DNA of 15,270 nt from an uncultured Eubacteriales bacterium. GTDB taxonomy: Bacteria > Bacillota > Clostridia > Oscillospirales > CAG-272. This document shows positions 14,967 to 15,270 of the stretch, in pieces. The stretch lies in assembly GCA_900546315.1 (NCBI GenBank), contig URCP01000069.1, positions 1-15,270 on the forward strand. The letters are read 5' to 3'. Below the pieces are notes generated by a model that saw only the letters and a list, made by a program, of their open reading frames with translations, searched no databases and was not told the origin of the DNA. Made by a program: the position numbers and the translations under genes. Position 1 is the stretch's first letter; each line of letters opens with the position of its first letter.

Positions 14967-14995
14967 AGTATACCATATATTCCGCCATTTGTCAA
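14967..14995 (-). promoter_or_regulatory. Sigma-A promoter of the TetR gene
   Basis: On the minus strand TTGACA (plus 14990-14995), a 17-bp spacer and TATACT (plus 14967-14972) preceded by TGG. All six -35 bases match the consensus. Confidence 0.87.
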
Positions 14996-15065
14996 GTGGA
15001 TGTTATGAATGTTTACAAGTGCTGTAAAGTTTTATTGCGGATGACACGAAAATATGGACAAATTG

Positions 15066-15093
15066 AAAAAGGGGACGCCAGATGGACGTCCCC
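15066..15093 (-). terminator. Intrinsic terminator of the M20 gene, related to the palindromic repeats
   Basis: On the minus strand GGGGACG (plus 15087-15093) pairs with CGTCCCC (plus 15071-15077) over a 9-nt loop that can form three more pairs, followed by TTTTT (plus 15066-15070). It begins 12 nt after the stop codon. The stem and loop (GTCCATC) resemble the repeat at 4044-4070. Confidence 0.85.
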
Positions 15094-15105
15094 ACAGCAT
15101 ATCAC

Positions 15106-15270
15106 TTAGTCTTTGTCCGCTTTTAACACCGCGCCGAGCATGACAGTCGCGCCCTCCGTGCAGTGCTCCGGGCTGGAGTATTCCGGCTCGCAGTGGGACA
15201 GACCGTCCTTCGACTGTACGAAGATCATCGTGGTCGGGAGCATATACGACGCGAACTGCGCGTCATGACC
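15106..15270 (-). CDS. M20-family amidohydrolase/carbamoylase, C-terminal fragment
   Basis: Only the last 54 residues are in the window; the gene continues to the right. The stretch GHDAQFASYMLPTTMIFVQS, then KDGLSHCEPEYSSPEHCTEGATVMLGAVL, matches the C-terminal end of zinc-dependent M20 enzymes of the N-carbamoyl-amino-acid hydrolase / allantoate amidohydrolase / beta-ureidopropionase group. The His in GHDA is a conserved site residue of that group, probably a metal ligand. Which substrate it uses cannot be told from the fragment. It ends with TAA at 15106-15108 and a hairpin terminator. Confidence 0.85.
   Translation of the reverse strand, partial: GHDAQFASYMLPTTMIFVQSKDGLSHCEPEYSSPEHCTEGATVMLGAVLKADKD

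Overview
The window looks like a chromosomal segment from an anaerobic, moderately GC-rich member of the Clostridia (Bacillota), probably an uncultured gut or rumen lineage. Support: consensus sigma-A promoters with 17-bp spacers, GGAGG-type ribosome binding sites, a cdaA-cdaR c-di-AMP pair typical of Gram-positives, an oxygen-sensitive ferredoxin-linked 2-oxoacid oxidoreductase, and two glycoside hydrolases. The genus cannot be named from this sequence. No tRNA, rRNA, CRISPR array or transposase gene is visible.

Layout. 1-3971 (+): the 3' part of an AraC-type regulator closed by a terminator, then a perfect-consensus promoter driving a five-domain family 2 glycoside hydrolase and, 8 nt later, a Fic-domain protein. 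3972-4293: a gene-free stretch with a pair of palindromic repeats and a strong promoter. 4294-4707 (+): a HicB-like protein without a HicA partner. 4769-6427 (-): a COG2509-type FAD-dependent dehydrogenase. 6428-6709: a repeat island with two palindromes in inverted arrangement around five 19-bp tandem units. 6710-8855 (-): cdaA-cdaR, overlapping by 11 nt. 8856-9098: a divergent promoter region with an imperfect palindrome between the promoters. 9099-12443 (+): a SIMIBI-type P-loop ATPase followed by ferredoxin, alpha, beta and gamma subunits of a VOR/KOR-type oxidoreductase, ended by a terminator. 12507-14308 (+): a family 31 glycoside hydrolase overlapping by one base a very acidic 92-residue protein of unknown function. 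14353-14928 (-): a TetR-type regulator with a clear promoter and a candidate operator at its start point. 15106-15270 (-): the C-terminus of an M20 amidohydrolase/carbamoylase, closed by a terminator that resembles the window's repeat family.

How the parts fit. The two glycosidases lack obvious signal peptides, so they probably act on imported oligosaccharides; the AraC protein is the natural candidate regulator of the GH2-fic unit. The oxidoreductase links 2-oxoacid breakdown, probably of branched-chain 2-oxoacids, to reduced ferredoxin and acyl-CoA. CdaA-CdaR makes c-di-AMP for wall and osmotic control. The least explained parts are the P-loop ATPase attached to the oxidoreductase operon, the acidic GH31 partner, the orphan HicB, and the palindromic-repeat family with its 19-bp tandem insert.
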